64,000 bases of DNA, from NCBI RefSeq assembly GCF_019904175.1, contig NZ_CP061913.1, positions 3,472,001-3,536,000 on the forward strand, given 5' to 3'. Shown in pieces: positions 27,868 to 35,658 of the stretch; positions within the stretch are counted from its first letter, which is position 1, and the number at the start of each line of letters is the position of its first letter. Below the pieces are notes generated by a model. The model did no database searches, was not told where the DNA came from, and was given only the letters and a program-made list of their open reading frames with translations. The DNA is from Dactylosporangium vinaceum. Its GTDB lineage: Bacteria; Actinomycetota; Actinomycetes; Mycobacteriales; Micromonosporaceae. The position numbers and the translations under genes are program-made.

Positions 27868-28199
27868 CCAACGTACTGCTGCATCTGCCGCCGGAGGTCG
27901 TTGCGGATGCCGAGCTGCCATACGAGGGCCTGCGTGACACGAACGGCATCACATTGGCGCTTGACGGCATCAACGTCGCCGCGAGCATCGTCACCCTGGC
28001 GACGCTGCGCCTGAACGCCCGCAATCTGGCCCGAGCGATCAGGAACTGGCGGCTCAAGAGCCCTCCGGGCCGGCGCATGACCTTGACGGTCCGCGGTGAG
28101 GGCGTCGAACTCCATCTCGACCTGCCGCCGAACGTGAGCGTCGGTGACCTGCTCGAACAGCTCCAACCGCTTGTGAACGGCAATCCAGGCGAGTCCTGA
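27864..28199 (+). CDS. Small effector-associated protein (EACC1-like) coupled to the caspase-EAL gene
   Basis: A 111-residue protein whose GTG start overlaps the stop of the caspase-EAL gene (GTGA at 27864-27867), so it is translationally coupled. It has a beta-rich start, a hydrophobic helix (about residues 40-58), a basic segment NLARAIRNWRLKSPPGRR, then a short beta hairpin (MTLTVRGEGVELHLDLP). This layout resembles the effector-associated constant components described beside caspase and trypsin effectors in actinobacterial conflict systems. The assignment is from shape and context, not a firm family match. It may anchor or hold the peptidase inactive. Confidence 0.65.
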   Translation: MTNVLLHLPPEVVADAELPYEGLRDTNGITLALDGINVAASIVTLATLRLNARNLARAIRNWRLKSPPGRRMTLTVRGEGVELHLDLPPNVSVGDLLEQLQPLVNGNPGES

Positions 28200-28253
28200 A
28201 ATGCGCTGGGCGCAGGGCCGGGACCCGGCTCCGGCCGTGCGCCCAGCGGTGGG

Positions 28254-28814
28254 TCAGCCGGTCTGGACGTGCCAGTACTTCGCGGTGGTGGTGCTGCAGG
28301 CGCCGACCACGATGGCGGTGCCGTTGGCCGAGGTGTTCGGGGACAGGGCCAGGCACAGGCCCGAGTACACGTTGACCATCCACTGGCCCAGGCCCTGGGC
28401 GGACTGCCAGCGCCATACCTGTTTCGTGGGGACGTTGGTGCCGTACCACCAGTAGTCGCACGGTGTCTGCACGACCCGGCCGCCGTCCTGCGGGACGTTG
28501 GCGCCGATGTCCAGGCACAGGTTGCTGCCCACGTTGACCAGGGCGAACACGCCGTCGCTGAACGTGGGGGCGCGCCACAGCTGGTTGTCGGCGCCGTCGC
28601 AGGACCACTCCTGGATCGGCTGGCTGACGGTCTTCGAGCCGCCGGGGACGTCAAGGCACTTGCGGGCGTGGTCGTTGACGATCTCGACCTCGCCGTTGGC
28701 GAACCCGCCCGGGGCCGTGGTCCCGGGCGGGTCGGCCCAGGCGGGGCCGAGGCTGGCGACAGTGGAACATACGGCCGCCACCACAGCCATGGTCAGGGCC
28801 CGTGTCGTGCGCAT
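28254..28814 (-). CDS. Secreted ricin-type beta-trefoil lectin
   Basis: A 186-residue protein. ATG 28814 follows GGGAGGA. The signal peptide (residues 1-28, ending AWA) precedes a single ricin-B trefoil: three repeats with paired Cys and Q-x-W ends (DGADNQLWRAP, TKQVWRWQS, TAKYWHVQ) and CLDVPGG, CLDIGAN and CLALSPN sugar-site motifs. The three full subdomains suggest real carbohydrate binding, unlike the more divergent lectin at 4.56 kb. It is exported and free of catalytic domains. It is convergent with the caspase pair and not evidently linked to it. Confidence 0.88.
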   Translation of the reverse strand: MRTTRALTMAVVAAVCSTVASLGPAWADPPGTTAPGGFANGEVEIVNDHARKCLDVPGGSKTVSQPIQEWSCDGADNQLWRAPTFSDGVFALVNVGSNLCLDIGANVPQDGGRVVQTPCDYWWYGTNVPTKQVWRWQSAQGLGQWMVNVYSGLCLALSPNTSANGTAIVVGACSTTTAKYWHVQTG

Positions 28815-28895
28815 ACTCGTCCTCCCGAAGTCCGTGCCGGCTGCCCGTACAGTCCGCGGGACAAGCCGTTCCACGGGGGCTGCGAGACTGGTGGC

Positions 28896-29444
28896 GTGGA
28901 TGCTCGGGAGCGGTATCACGCGCTGTGCGACGGTGGGCTGTACGCGTTCGAGCAGCACGAGCGGCGGTTCGCGCTGCCCGTCGTCGATGATCTCCTCGTC
29001 CCGTACGCGCGGGAGCGGCTCGCGGGGCTGCGGGCGCTCATCGACGGCGCGGACTCGGTGGACATGGCCGACGACCCGTATCTGGTGGCCGAGTTCACCT
29101 ACCACTACCTGCGGCTGCGGCGTGAGCTGCACCGGGACCTGCGGCACCGGGCGGGCGGCGGCGAGTGGCTGGTGGTGCCGCAGTTCACCGGCGGGCTCGG
29201 GGTGCGGGCGCTGGGTGGCGCAGCGGTGCTGGTGCTGCGCCCGGCGGGCGGGCCGCGCCGCTGGGAGCTGATCCGGCGACCGGGGGCGGGGAGCAGCTGG
29301 ACGGTGCATCTGGCCGCCGAAGCGGGGACGAACATCGGCGTCATCGACGCGCCCGATGAGCTGGAGCGGGATGAGGCGCTGTTCGCGCACCTGCTGTCCG
29401 GGCTGGCGGCGGTGTCGCGGACGATTGTGCGGCGGCGCGGGTGA
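28896..29444 (+). CDS. Uncharacterised 182-residue protein
   Basis: GTG 28896 is the most likely start. The protein is acidic and Arg-rich, with an N-terminal helical half (residues 1-90, YARERLAGLRALIDGADSV) and a beta-rich second half ending in a helix. I do not recognise the family. No signal peptide, membrane span or catalytic motif is visible. It is divergent from the lectin gene and 30 nt upstream of the SMP-30 gene, possibly in one transcript with it. Confidence 0.65.
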   Translation: MDARERYHALCDGGLYAFEQHERRFALPVVDDLLVPYARERLAGLRALIDGADSVDMADDPYLVAEFTYHYLRLRRELHRDLRHRAGGGEWLVVPQFTGGLGVRALGGAAVLVLRPAGGPRRWELIRRPGAGSSWTVHLAAEAGTNIGVIDAPDELERDEALFAHLLSGLAAVSRTIVRRRG

Positions 29445-29474
29445 GCACGTCGAATCCGGGGGTGGGCCGTTCGT

Positions 29475-30371
29475 ATGGGTGGCATGACTGACGTACGGGT
29501 GCTGATTGACGGGCTGCGGATCGTCGAGTCGCCGCGGTGGCACGACGGGCGGCTCTGGTTCTGCCACTGGGGTGCCGGGGTGGCGATGGCGGTGGATGTC
29601 GAGGGGCGGGCCGAGGTGGTGCTCGACGACCCGGCGGTCGACCCGCACACCATCGGGTGGCTACCAGACGGGCGGCTGCTCGTGGTGCCGAAGAACCAGG
29701 ACGCCGGCCGCCGGCTGCTGCGGCGCGAGCCGGACGGGACCTGGGTCGCGCACGCCGACCTGTCCGGGCTGCCGGCCGGGCTCAACGAGCTGGTCGTCGA
29801 CGGGCGCGGGAACGTCTACGTCAACGGGGCCGGGTTCGGGCTGCTCGAGTTCATGCGGGACCTGGACCCGGACGACCCGCGGCCCCTGACGCAGCGGCCC
29901 GGGTATGCGCCCGGGTTCATCGCGCTCATCACGGCCGACGGGGCAGTACACCAGCAGCGGTTCGACATCGCGTTTCCGAACGGCATGGCGGTCACGGCGG
30001 ACAACGGCACGCTCATCGTCTCGGAGTCGTTCGCCGGGTGCCTGACCGCGTTCGACATCGCGGCCGACGGGTCGCTCGGCAACCGGCGGGTGTTCGCCGG
30101 CGGGATCGGGCCGGACGGGATCTGCCTGGACGCCGACGGGGCGGTGTGGACGTCCGACGGCGGGACCGCGGCGGTGCGGGTCGCCGAGGGCGGGGAGATC
30201 CTCGACCGGGTCGAGCTGGACCGGCCGCCCTTCGCGGTCATGCTCGGCGGCGACGACGGGCGGACGCTGTTCATGCTGGCCGCGCAGTGGAACCCGCAGG
30301 ACCCGTTCGGCGGCACCACCGGCCGGGTGCTGGCCACGACCGCCCCCGCGCCGCACGTCGGGTGGCCGTAG
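29475..30371 (+). CDS. SMP-30/gluconolactonase-family beta-propeller hydrolase
   Basis: A 298-residue protein. It starts with ESPRWHDGRLWFCHW, where Glu is the first metal ligand of the family. NELVVDGRGNVYVN supplies the Asn/Asp ligand, FPNGMAVTADNGTLIVSES the second Asn, and GPDGICLDADGAVW the final Asp. It is expected to open lactones or related esters with a divalent metal. ATG 29475 is preceded by GGGGGTGGG; ATG 29484 is also possible. The SRPBCC gene follows after 10 nt and may be co-transcribed. Confidence 0.88.
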   Translation: MGGMTDVRVLIDGLRIVESPRWHDGRLWFCHWGAGVAMAVDVEGRAEVVLDDPAVDPHTIGWLPDGRLLVVPKNQDAGRRLLRREPDGTWVAHADLSGLPAGLNELVVDGRGNVYVNGAGFGLLEFMRDLDPDDPRPLTQRPGYAPGFIALITADGAVHQQRFDIAFPNGMAVTADNGTLIVSESFAGCLTAFDIAADGSLGNRRVFAGGIGPDGICLDADGAVWTSDGGTAAVRVAEGGEILDRVELDRPPFAVMLGGDDGRTLFMLAAQWNPQDPFGGTTGRVLATTAPAPHVGWP

Positions 30372-30381
30372 ACTGCCGCGC

Positions 30382-30789
30382 ATGGCGTCGGTGACGGTCG
30401 AGACAATCGTGGCGGCGGGCCCGGACGCGGTGTGGGCGGCGATCGCTGACGTCGGCAACGTCCACCGCCGCCTGCTGCCCGGCCGGGTCAGCGCCGTGCG
30501 CATCGAGGGCGACGAGCGGATCCTGACGATGCCCGACGGCACCGAGGTGCGTGAGCTGATCGTCGCCGTCGACCACGAGCAACGCCGGATGTCGTACTCC
30601 GTGCAGGGCCCCGGCCGCCTGGAGCTGCGCCACCACCACGCGGCGTTCCAGGTCTTCGCCACCGACGACGGCGCCCGGTCGCGGCTCGTGTGGATCACCG
30701 ACGTCCTGCCGCACGACCGCGCCCCGGCCGTCGCGGCGCGGGTGTCGCGCGGGATCGAGGAGATGCGCGCGGTCCTCGAGTCCGCGTGA
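30382..30789 (+). CDS. SRPBCC-family (START/Bet v1-like) protein
   Basis: A 135-residue protein with a polyketide-cyclase/START fold: start VTVETIVAAGPDAVWAAIADVG, central beta strands, and a long C-terminal helix VAARVSRGIEEMRAVLES. Such proteins bind a hydrophobic ligand in a deep cavity; some are cyclases or aromatases. No catalytic residue can be assigned. It lies 10 nt after the SMP-30 gene on the same strand. Confidence 0.88.
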   Translation: MASVTVETIVAAGPDAVWAAIADVGNVHRRLLPGRVSAVRIEGDERILTMPDGTEVRELIVAVDHEQRRMSYSVQGPGRLELRHHHAAFQVFATDDGARSRLVWITDVLPHDRAPAVAARVSRGIEEMRAVLESA

Positions 30790-30817
30790 GCTGACCGCGT
30801 GCTCCGGCCCGCGACGT

Positions 30818-30863
30818 GCCGGTGCGGTGACATGGTCCGCGTCGGGCCGGTGCGGTGACATGG
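30818..30863. repeat. Tandem duplication, 28-bp period
   Basis: GCCGGTGCGGTGACATGG occurs at 30818-30835 and again at 30846-30863. It lies in the 218-bp gap between the SRPBCC gene and the convergent TPR gene; I see no gene or RNA in the rest of that gap. Confidence 0.8.
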
Positions 30864-31007
30864 GCCGGCGAGGCCGTGCGGATCGGCGTTCCGATGTGTC
30901 GAGCCCCGGCAGCCGGGCCGTGCCGGTCCGCGTCGTGCTCGGGTTCGCGGCCGGGCCAGGTCGGGCGGGGGCGGGGTGGGGACCGTTGGCCGCGGGTGCG
31001 GCGGCGG

Positions 31008-31805
31008 TCAGCCGGGCGGGGTGGCGACGGCGCGGCGGGCGTGCTCGACGGCGGCCAGGCCGCGGCGGCAGAGGCGGGTTTCGTGGTGGTCGGGGCCGTA
31101 CCGTCGCTGCCAGATGTCGCGGGCCCGCCCCAGTGAGGCGGCCGCGTCGTCGAGGCGGCCGAGGCCGAGCTGGATCGCGCCCAGCACCGCCGCGTCGGCC
31201 GCCACCTCGGGCGAGCCGCATCCGCGCTCCCGCGCGTGCCAGACCAGCGCGGTCAGGGCGGCGATGAGCGCGTCCTCGGGCCGCCCCCGCGCGTGGGCGA
31301 GCCCGGCCAGGTTGTGGTGGACGACCCCGTGCAGCGCCGGATCGGCGAGCGCGGCGGCGTAGTGGCGGGCGGCCTCGTCGTATCGGCCGGTCTCCCTGCA
31401 CAGCACCCCGAGCGCGTTGCGCGTCGCCGGCCGGGCCGGCGCGGCCGCGAGCGCGAACTCGGCCTCGGCAAACCGCCCGAGCACCCGCAGGCAGTTCCCG
31501 AGCGGCAGCAGCCCGGCGTCCCCGGCGCCGGAGAACGCGGCCACCGCCGCCGCGTGCTCGCCGAGCTGAAACCGCAGGTCACCGAGCGTCATCCGGGCCG
31601 CCGCCAGCTCCCGGGGCGCGCCGGCCGCCTCGAACAGCCGGACCGCCTCGGCCGCCGCGAGCACGGCCAGGTCCCGCCGCCCGGCGTCGCCCAGCCGCAG
31701 CGCCCGCCGATGCGCCCGCCGGGCCCGGGCGAGCGTCCACCACGCGCGCCCCGGCCGATGGCACACGACCGGAGCCGGCCGCCCGGGCCAGGCAAGCGTC
31801 CACAT
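31008..31805 (-). CDS. Tetratricopeptide-repeat protein
   Basis: This 265-residue protein is made of TPR helices: an Arg-rich start (residues 1-50) and then about five repeats, for example LAAARMTLGDLRFQLGEHAA and TRNALGVLCRETGRYDEAAR. It resembles the TPR_12 tails of actinobacterial SARP, AfsR or NB-ARC regulators, but has no DNA-binding or NTPase part, so it could be a detached scaffold. ATG 31805 gives the compact product. I see nothing recognisable in 31806-31989. Confidence 0.75.
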   Translation of the reverse strand: MWTLAWPGRPAPVVCHRPGRAWWTLARARRAHRRALRLGDAGRRDLAVLAAAEAVRLFEAAGAPRELAAARMTLGDLRFQLGEHAAAVAAFSGAGDAGLLPLGNCLRVLGRFAEAEFALAAAPARPATRNALGVLCRETGRYDEAARHYAAALADPALHGVVHHNLAGLAHARGRPEDALIAALTALVWHARERGCGSPEVAADAAVLGAIQLGLGRLDDAAASLGRARDIWQRRYGPDHHETRLCRRGLAAVEHARRAVATPPG

Positions 31806-31989
31806 GCCACCCAACACGCATCCGCGCCGCCCAGGGTTCAAACGGGCCCCGGACGAGGGCTCGAGGCGGGGCGCCGGACCGCGTACGCCCCCGTGGCGCC
31901 GCGGGTGGACGGGCGCGGCGTAGCGGCTGCTGCTGTGCCCACCGACCTTTGCCGGGTCCGCCAGTCGGCCGACGCTCCTGGACAAGGCA

Positions 31990-32808
31990 CTACCCGGGGA
32001 CCCCGGCGAGCTCCGCGGCGACCGCGTCCGCGCCCAGGGCGATCATCCACTCCAGTGGTGCGCCGGGCAGGAAGGTGGTCATGAGGGTGGTGAGGTCGGC
32101 TTTCGCCCGGTCGGTCAGGATGGTGGAGCCGGCCGACAGGCGGTGGACGGCCTCGCGGTACATCAGCAGGTAGCGGCGCTGGTCGGCCAGCATCGACACG
32201 GTGCCCGGGCGGCCGTGCCCCGGGTGCAGGACGGCGCCGGACAGCTCGGAGCTCAGCGTGTCGAGGGCGGCCAGCCAGGCGGTCGTGTGGCCGTCGGCGG
32301 TGTACGGGTGCACGCCGTTGAAGGCCAGATCGCCGATGAACGCGTTGCCGCCGGCCAGCAGGTACGAGTCCGCGTGGCTCTCGGCGGCCCCGGCGGTGTG
32401 GATGGTGAAGGTGATGCCGCCGGCCTCGACGGTGTCGGCGTCGTGGAGGGTGTGGGACGGGACCCGGTGCTCGGCCGGCCAGTCGGCGCCGTAGACCGGG
32501 GACCACTGGGCGCGCTTCGGCTCGGCGATCTCGGCGATCGTGGCCGCCACCTCGGCGGTGGCGTAGACCGGGACGTCCGGGGCGGCCACGAACGGCAGGC
32601 CGTTGAAGTGGTCCGGGTGGGCGTGCGTGACGAACGCGGCCGCCAGCGGCTTGCCGAGCGCGTCGATGCGGGCCTTCAGCGCCCGGGCGTCCGGGACGAG
32701 CAGCCCGGCGTCGACGAGCACGACCGCGTCGGGTGTTTCGAGCAGATAGCTGTTGACGAACAGTCCGCGCTCGGCCGCGGTGTACGTGTGCACGGTGTAG
32801 TGGGTCAT
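31990..32808 (-). CDS. Metallo-beta-lactamase-fold hydrolase
   Basis: A 272-residue protein. THAHPDHFNG (about residues 61-70) is the zinc-binding HxHxDH motif. Further ligands are the Asp in FIGDLAFNG and the His in LHPGHGRPG. It is related to the small MBL hydrolases often controlled by HxlR-type regulators. The substrate is unknown; lactone or thioester hydrolysis is likely. The start at ATG 32808 has a perfect palindrome 39 bp upstream (32847-32864). Confidence 0.9.
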   Translation of the reverse strand: MTHYTVHTYTAAERGLFVNSYLLETPDAVVLVDAGLLVPDARALKARIDALGKPLAAAFVTHAHPDHFNGLPFVAAPDVPVYATAEVAATIAEIAEPKRAQWSPVYGADWPAEHRVPSHTLHDADTVEAGGITFTIHTAGAAESHADSYLLAGGNAFIGDLAFNGVHPYTADGHTTAWLAALDTLSSELSGAVLHPGHGRPGTVSMLADQRRYLLMYREAVHRLSAGSTILTDRAKADLTTLMTTFLPGAPLEWMIALGADAVAAELAGVPG

Positions 32809-32846
32809 GGCGGGAACGGTAGGCAGCCGGCGGTACGACCGACAGA

Positions 32847-32864
32847 AGGCACTTTGCAGTGCCT
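32847..32864. promoter_or_regulatory. Perfect palindrome upstream of the MBL gene
   Basis: AGGCACT-TTGC-AGTGCCT is a perfect 7-bp inverted repeat with a 4-nt centre. It overlaps the acylphosphatase stop codon and lies 39 bp before the MBL start. The ACT-N4-AGT core is the shape of HxlR/MarR-type operators. No such regulator adjoins it, so a trans-acting one is implied; a terminator role for acylphosphatase is the alternative. Confidence 0.6.
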
Positions 32865-33132
32865 ATCGGCGGATCTCGAATCCCTGCAGGGCCTCGACCG
32901 GCTCGTCCCGGGCCGAGACACCGGTGACGGCGGCCTCCGGCGGGCCCTCGCCCGACCAGGTCACCATGGCCGCGACCGCCTCGGCGGTGCCCTCGAACAC
33001 CGCCTCGACGCGGCCGTCGGGCAGGTTGCGGACCCAGCCGGCGACGCCGTGCTCCCGGGCGACCCGGCGGCAGGTGTCGCGGAAGTAGACGCCCTGGACC
33101 CGGCCGGAGATCACCACGCGCGTTCGGATCAT
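32863..33132 (-). CDS. acyP: Acylphosphatase
   Basis: An 89-residue enzyme with both signatures: GRVQGVYFRDTCRRVA, with the phosphate-binding Arg, and GWVRNLPDGRVEAVFEG, with the catalytic Asn. It hydrolyses carboxyl-phosphate bonds such as acetyl-phosphate and is cytosolic. Its ATG 33132 overlaps the stop of the upstream ECF sigma gene (ATGA at 33129-33132), so the two are co-translated. The sigma factor may thus set its level. Confidence 0.95.
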   Translation of the reverse strand: MIRTRVVISGRVQGVYFRDTCRRVAREHGVAGWVRNLPDGRVEAVFEGTAEAVAAMVTWSGEGPPEAAVTGVSARDEPVEALQGFEIRR

Positions 33133-34028
33133 GCCCCGACCGTACCGTCCAGGGGCAGTGTCACGAGCGTGCGCAGCCGGTCCGGGTCGGCGAGCACGTC
33201 GATGGCGACGATGCGGCCCGCGGTGACGGTGAACGCCATGACGAACAGCGGGCGGTCCGGTGCGGTGGCGACGACGACGCCCGCGGCGCCGTTGACGAGG
33301 GCCGGGTACACGAACGGCGACAGGCGCGACGACGCGAGCGCCTGGGTGGCGACCTGCTCCGGGCCGTGCAGGGTGAACGTGAACTTCGCGCGGGAGGGGC
33401 CGCCGTCGGAGCGCAGGATCACGTCCGGGTCGAGCAGTTCGACGAGGGCGGCGAAGTCGCCGCTGCGGGAGGCGGCGAAGAACGCGTCGACGACCGCCCG
33501 CTGCCGGGCCACGTCCGGGTCGGGCGCGGTCGGGCGGCCCTGGACCCGGCGGCGGGCCCGGCTCGCGAGCTGGCGGGCGGCGGCGGGTGTGCGTTCGAGC
33601 ATCGGCGCGATCTCCTCGAACGGCACCGCGAACATGTCGTGCAGCACGAACGCCAGACGCTCAGCCGGCGTGAGCGTTTCGAGCACCACGAGCAGCGCCA
33701 GGCCGACCGAGTCGGCCAGCAGCGCCTCGTGCTCGGGATCGACGCCGGCCGCGGGGCTGACGATCGGGTCGGGAACGTGCACATCGAGCGGGTCCTCGCG
33801 TCGCATCGTGCGCGAACGCAGCTGATTCAGACAGACCCGCGCAACAATCGTGGTCAGCCAGGCACCGAGGTTGTCCACCCCGTCCGCCCCGGCCCGGTCC
33901 ACGCGCAGCCAGGCATCCTGCACCGCGTCGTCGGCCTCCGCGGCCGAGCCCAGCATCCGGAAGGCCACCGCCCGCAGCCGGGCCCGGTGCGCCTCGAACT
34001 GCCCGCTGAGCCACTCACGCTCGTCCAC
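33129..34028 (-). CDS. ECF sigma factor of the SigJ type with SnoaL-like C-terminal domain
   Basis: A 299-residue protein. Region 2 (about residues 8-75, AFRMLGSAAEADDAVQDAWLR), region 4 (about 110-165, LETLTPAERLAFVLHDMFA and ERTPAAARQLASRARR), then a SnoaL/NTF2-like domain (175-295). This is the ECF41/SigJ layout, in which the extra C-terminal domain acts as a built-in regulator and a separate anti-sigma factor is often absent, as here. Acylphosphatase is translationally coupled downstream. Its own promoter region runs into the repeat field at 34134. Confidence 0.92.
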   Translation of the reverse strand: MDEREWLSGQFEAHRARLRAVAFRMLGSAAEADDAVQDAWLRVDRAGADGVDNLGAWLTTIVARVCLNQLRSRTMRREDPLDVHVPDPIVSPAAGVDPEHEALLADSVGLALLVVLETLTPAERLAFVLHDMFAVPFEEIAPMLERTPAAARQLASRARRRVQGRPTAPDPDVARQRAVVDAFFAASRSGDFAALVELLDPDVILRSDGGPSRAKFTFTLHGPEQVATQALASSRLSPFVYPALVNGAAGVVVATAPDRPLFVMAFTVTAGRIVAIDVLADPDRLRTLVTLPLDGTVGA

Positions 34029-34133
34029 TGTTGCGCCCCTATCGACGATCGATCCTCTCAGGGATTCGACCCGCCGCGCCGCCGGAATGTGACGCGACAG
34101 CGCTGCGCATGGACCGCGGCCAGGCGTGACTTG

Positions 34134-34340
34134 CTGCGCGGCCTGCTTTGCGTGGCCTCCCCGCGCGGCCTGTTTTGCGTGGCCTTCCGCGCGTGGCTTC
34201 TGTGCGCGGCTTTTTGTGTGTGGCCTCCGCTGTGCGGTCTCTCTGCGCGGCCTCCCTGCGCGGCCTGCTCTGCGTGGCCTTCCGCGCGCGGCCTCGCTGC
34301 GCGGCTTTCTGCGCGTTCTCTCTGCGCGGCGTGCGTGTGC
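34134..34340. repeat. Degenerate short tandem repeat field (about 12-13 bp units)
   Basis: Variants of CTGCGCGGCCT and TTTGCGTGGCCT recur about 16 times across the whole gap between the ECF sigma gene and the SPOUT methyltransferase (34029-34352). Coding-looking frames through it are Arg/Ala/Cys-rich and have no credible start. Apart from the sigma promoter near 34030-34100, I see nothing else in the gap. Confidence 0.75.
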
Positions 34341-34352
34341 CGGTGGGCCTCT

Positions 34353-35291
34353 TCAGTAGTGCAGCAGCTCCCACGGTTCGAGCAGCTCGCCCTCGGCTTC
34401 GGTGACGAGCCGGAGCTCGCTGCGGTACGCCGGGCCGCGGCGGGGCGGGCGGCCGGCACTGCCGTCGGGGCGCGGCCCGAGCTGCCGGGCCACCTCGGCC
34501 AGCACTACCCCGCTGACCAGGCGATACCGGCTCGGACCGGGGACCTGCACGTATTCGACAGGCAGCCCCGGCGGCGGCGCCCAGTCGCCGTCCGGGACGA
34601 CGATGAGCGTGCCGGCGCCGGTCAGGTCGACCCGATGGATCGGCGGCCCGGCACCGGAGTCCGAAGAGCAGATGACGATCCGGGTGTGCTGCGAGCCGAC
34701 GCCCTCGCTGCGCAAGACGCGCAGCGGATTCCGATGACTGCGCGCCGCCGCCCGGCCCTCGGCCCGCACCGGGCGTGCAGTGTCGAACCACACCCGCTCA
34801 CGGTCCGCCACGGCCACCGTCGACCAGCCGAACGCCGCGGCCGAGCGCAGCGAGCTGCCCGCCTCGACGTGGTCGCGAGGCCCGGCCAGGAGCACGGCCG
34901 GCCGATGGGACTCGGGCCGCGAACCGCGCGCCGCCCGCCGACCGGCCGCACCGCACAGGTAGTACAGCGCAACCGCGGCCGCGGTGGCCACGTTGAGCGT
35001 ATTGACCCCGCGCCCAGGCATGGGAATGTGCACCGTCCGCGCCGCCGCGCGCAGCAGATCGGGCCGAATCCCGCGCCGCTCGTTACCGACCACGACAGAA
35101 GCTCCACTGTGGACCTTCCCGGTCCGGTACACCGACTCCGCACCCGGCGCGTTGTCGACCGCAATGACCGGCGGCGCGAGCTGCACGCTCCGGTCGCGAA
35201 ACGCACACGGCACACCGAACATCGCCGCCGCCTCGAGCAACGCCTGCACGTTCGCCGGATTCTCGATACCGTCACCGACAAGCGTCACCAT
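34353..35291 (-). CDS. SpoU/TrmH-type (SPOUT) RNA methyltransferase with duplicated domain
   Basis: The 312-residue product begins MVTLVGDGIENPANVQALLE at ATG 35291; upstream residues come from repeats. The first half is a SPOUT methylase: VVVGNERRGI (motif 2) and IPMPGRGVNTLNVATAAAVA (motif 3, knot and SAM site). The second half (from about residue 128) restarts with VLLAGPRDHVEAGSSLRSAA, which again resembles SPOUT motif 1, but later motifs decay. It probably 2'-O-methylates rRNA or tRNA ribose. The second domain may bind RNA. Confidence 0.82.
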   Translation of the reverse strand: MVTLVGDGIENPANVQALLEAAAMFGVPCAFRDRSVQLAPPVIAVDNAPGAESVYRTGKVHSGASVVVGNERRGIRPDLLRAAARTVHIPMPGRGVNTLNVATAAAVALYYLCGAAGRRAARGSRPESHRPAVLLAGPRDHVEAGSSLRSAAAFGWSTVAVADRERVWFDTARPVRAEGRAAARSHRNPLRVLRSEGVGSQHTRIVICSSDSGAGPPIHRVDLTGAGTLIVVPDGDWAPPPGLPVEYVQVPGPSRYRLVSGVVLAEVARQLGPRPDGSAGRPPRRGPAYRSELRLVTEAEGELLEPWELLHY

Positions 35292-35658
35292 GCACCCACC
35301 GCCGTCCACGCCGCCCACGCCGTCCGAGTGCATGCCGTGCGCAGCCGGCCACGGTGTTCGTGCGCCACCGTGCCGTCCACGCCGTCCACGCCGTTCACGA
35401 TGTCCACGTCGTCCGAGTGCGTGCCGTGCGCGGTCGGCCGCAGTGTATGTGCGTCGTGTTGCGGTCGCCGCCGTGCACGTTGTCCATGTGTGCGTATGTC
35501 CGTATGGGCGCGTGTTCGGGTGTGCGCATGTCCCTGTGTGCGCCGTGTTCGGGCGTGCGCGTGTTCAGGTGTGCGCCGTTTCCGGGTGTGCGCCGTGTTC
35601 GGTGCGGGTCGTGTTGAGGTGTGGGTCGTATGTGGGTGGCTGCGGTGTTCACGGGTCG
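35292..35658. repeat. Repeat-rich gap: duplicated 75-85 bp block and GTGTGCGCC/GTTCGG field
   Basis: This 367-bp gap holds no credible gene. A block at about 35301-35372 (CCGTCCGAGTGCATGCCGTG and flanks) is repeated imperfectly at about 35385-35462. From about 35500 to 35620, variants of GTGTGCGCCGTGTTCGGG recur six or seven times with a period near 19-20 bp. The promoter of the SPOUT gene must lie within it. The sequence is strongly G/T-skewed on the + strand. Confidence 0.7.

Noticed and set aside
30271..31401. Arg/Pro-rich minus-strand frame of 376 codons
   Set aside because: It is antisense to the SRPBCC gene and overlaps the TPR gene, with biased composition and no ribosome site.
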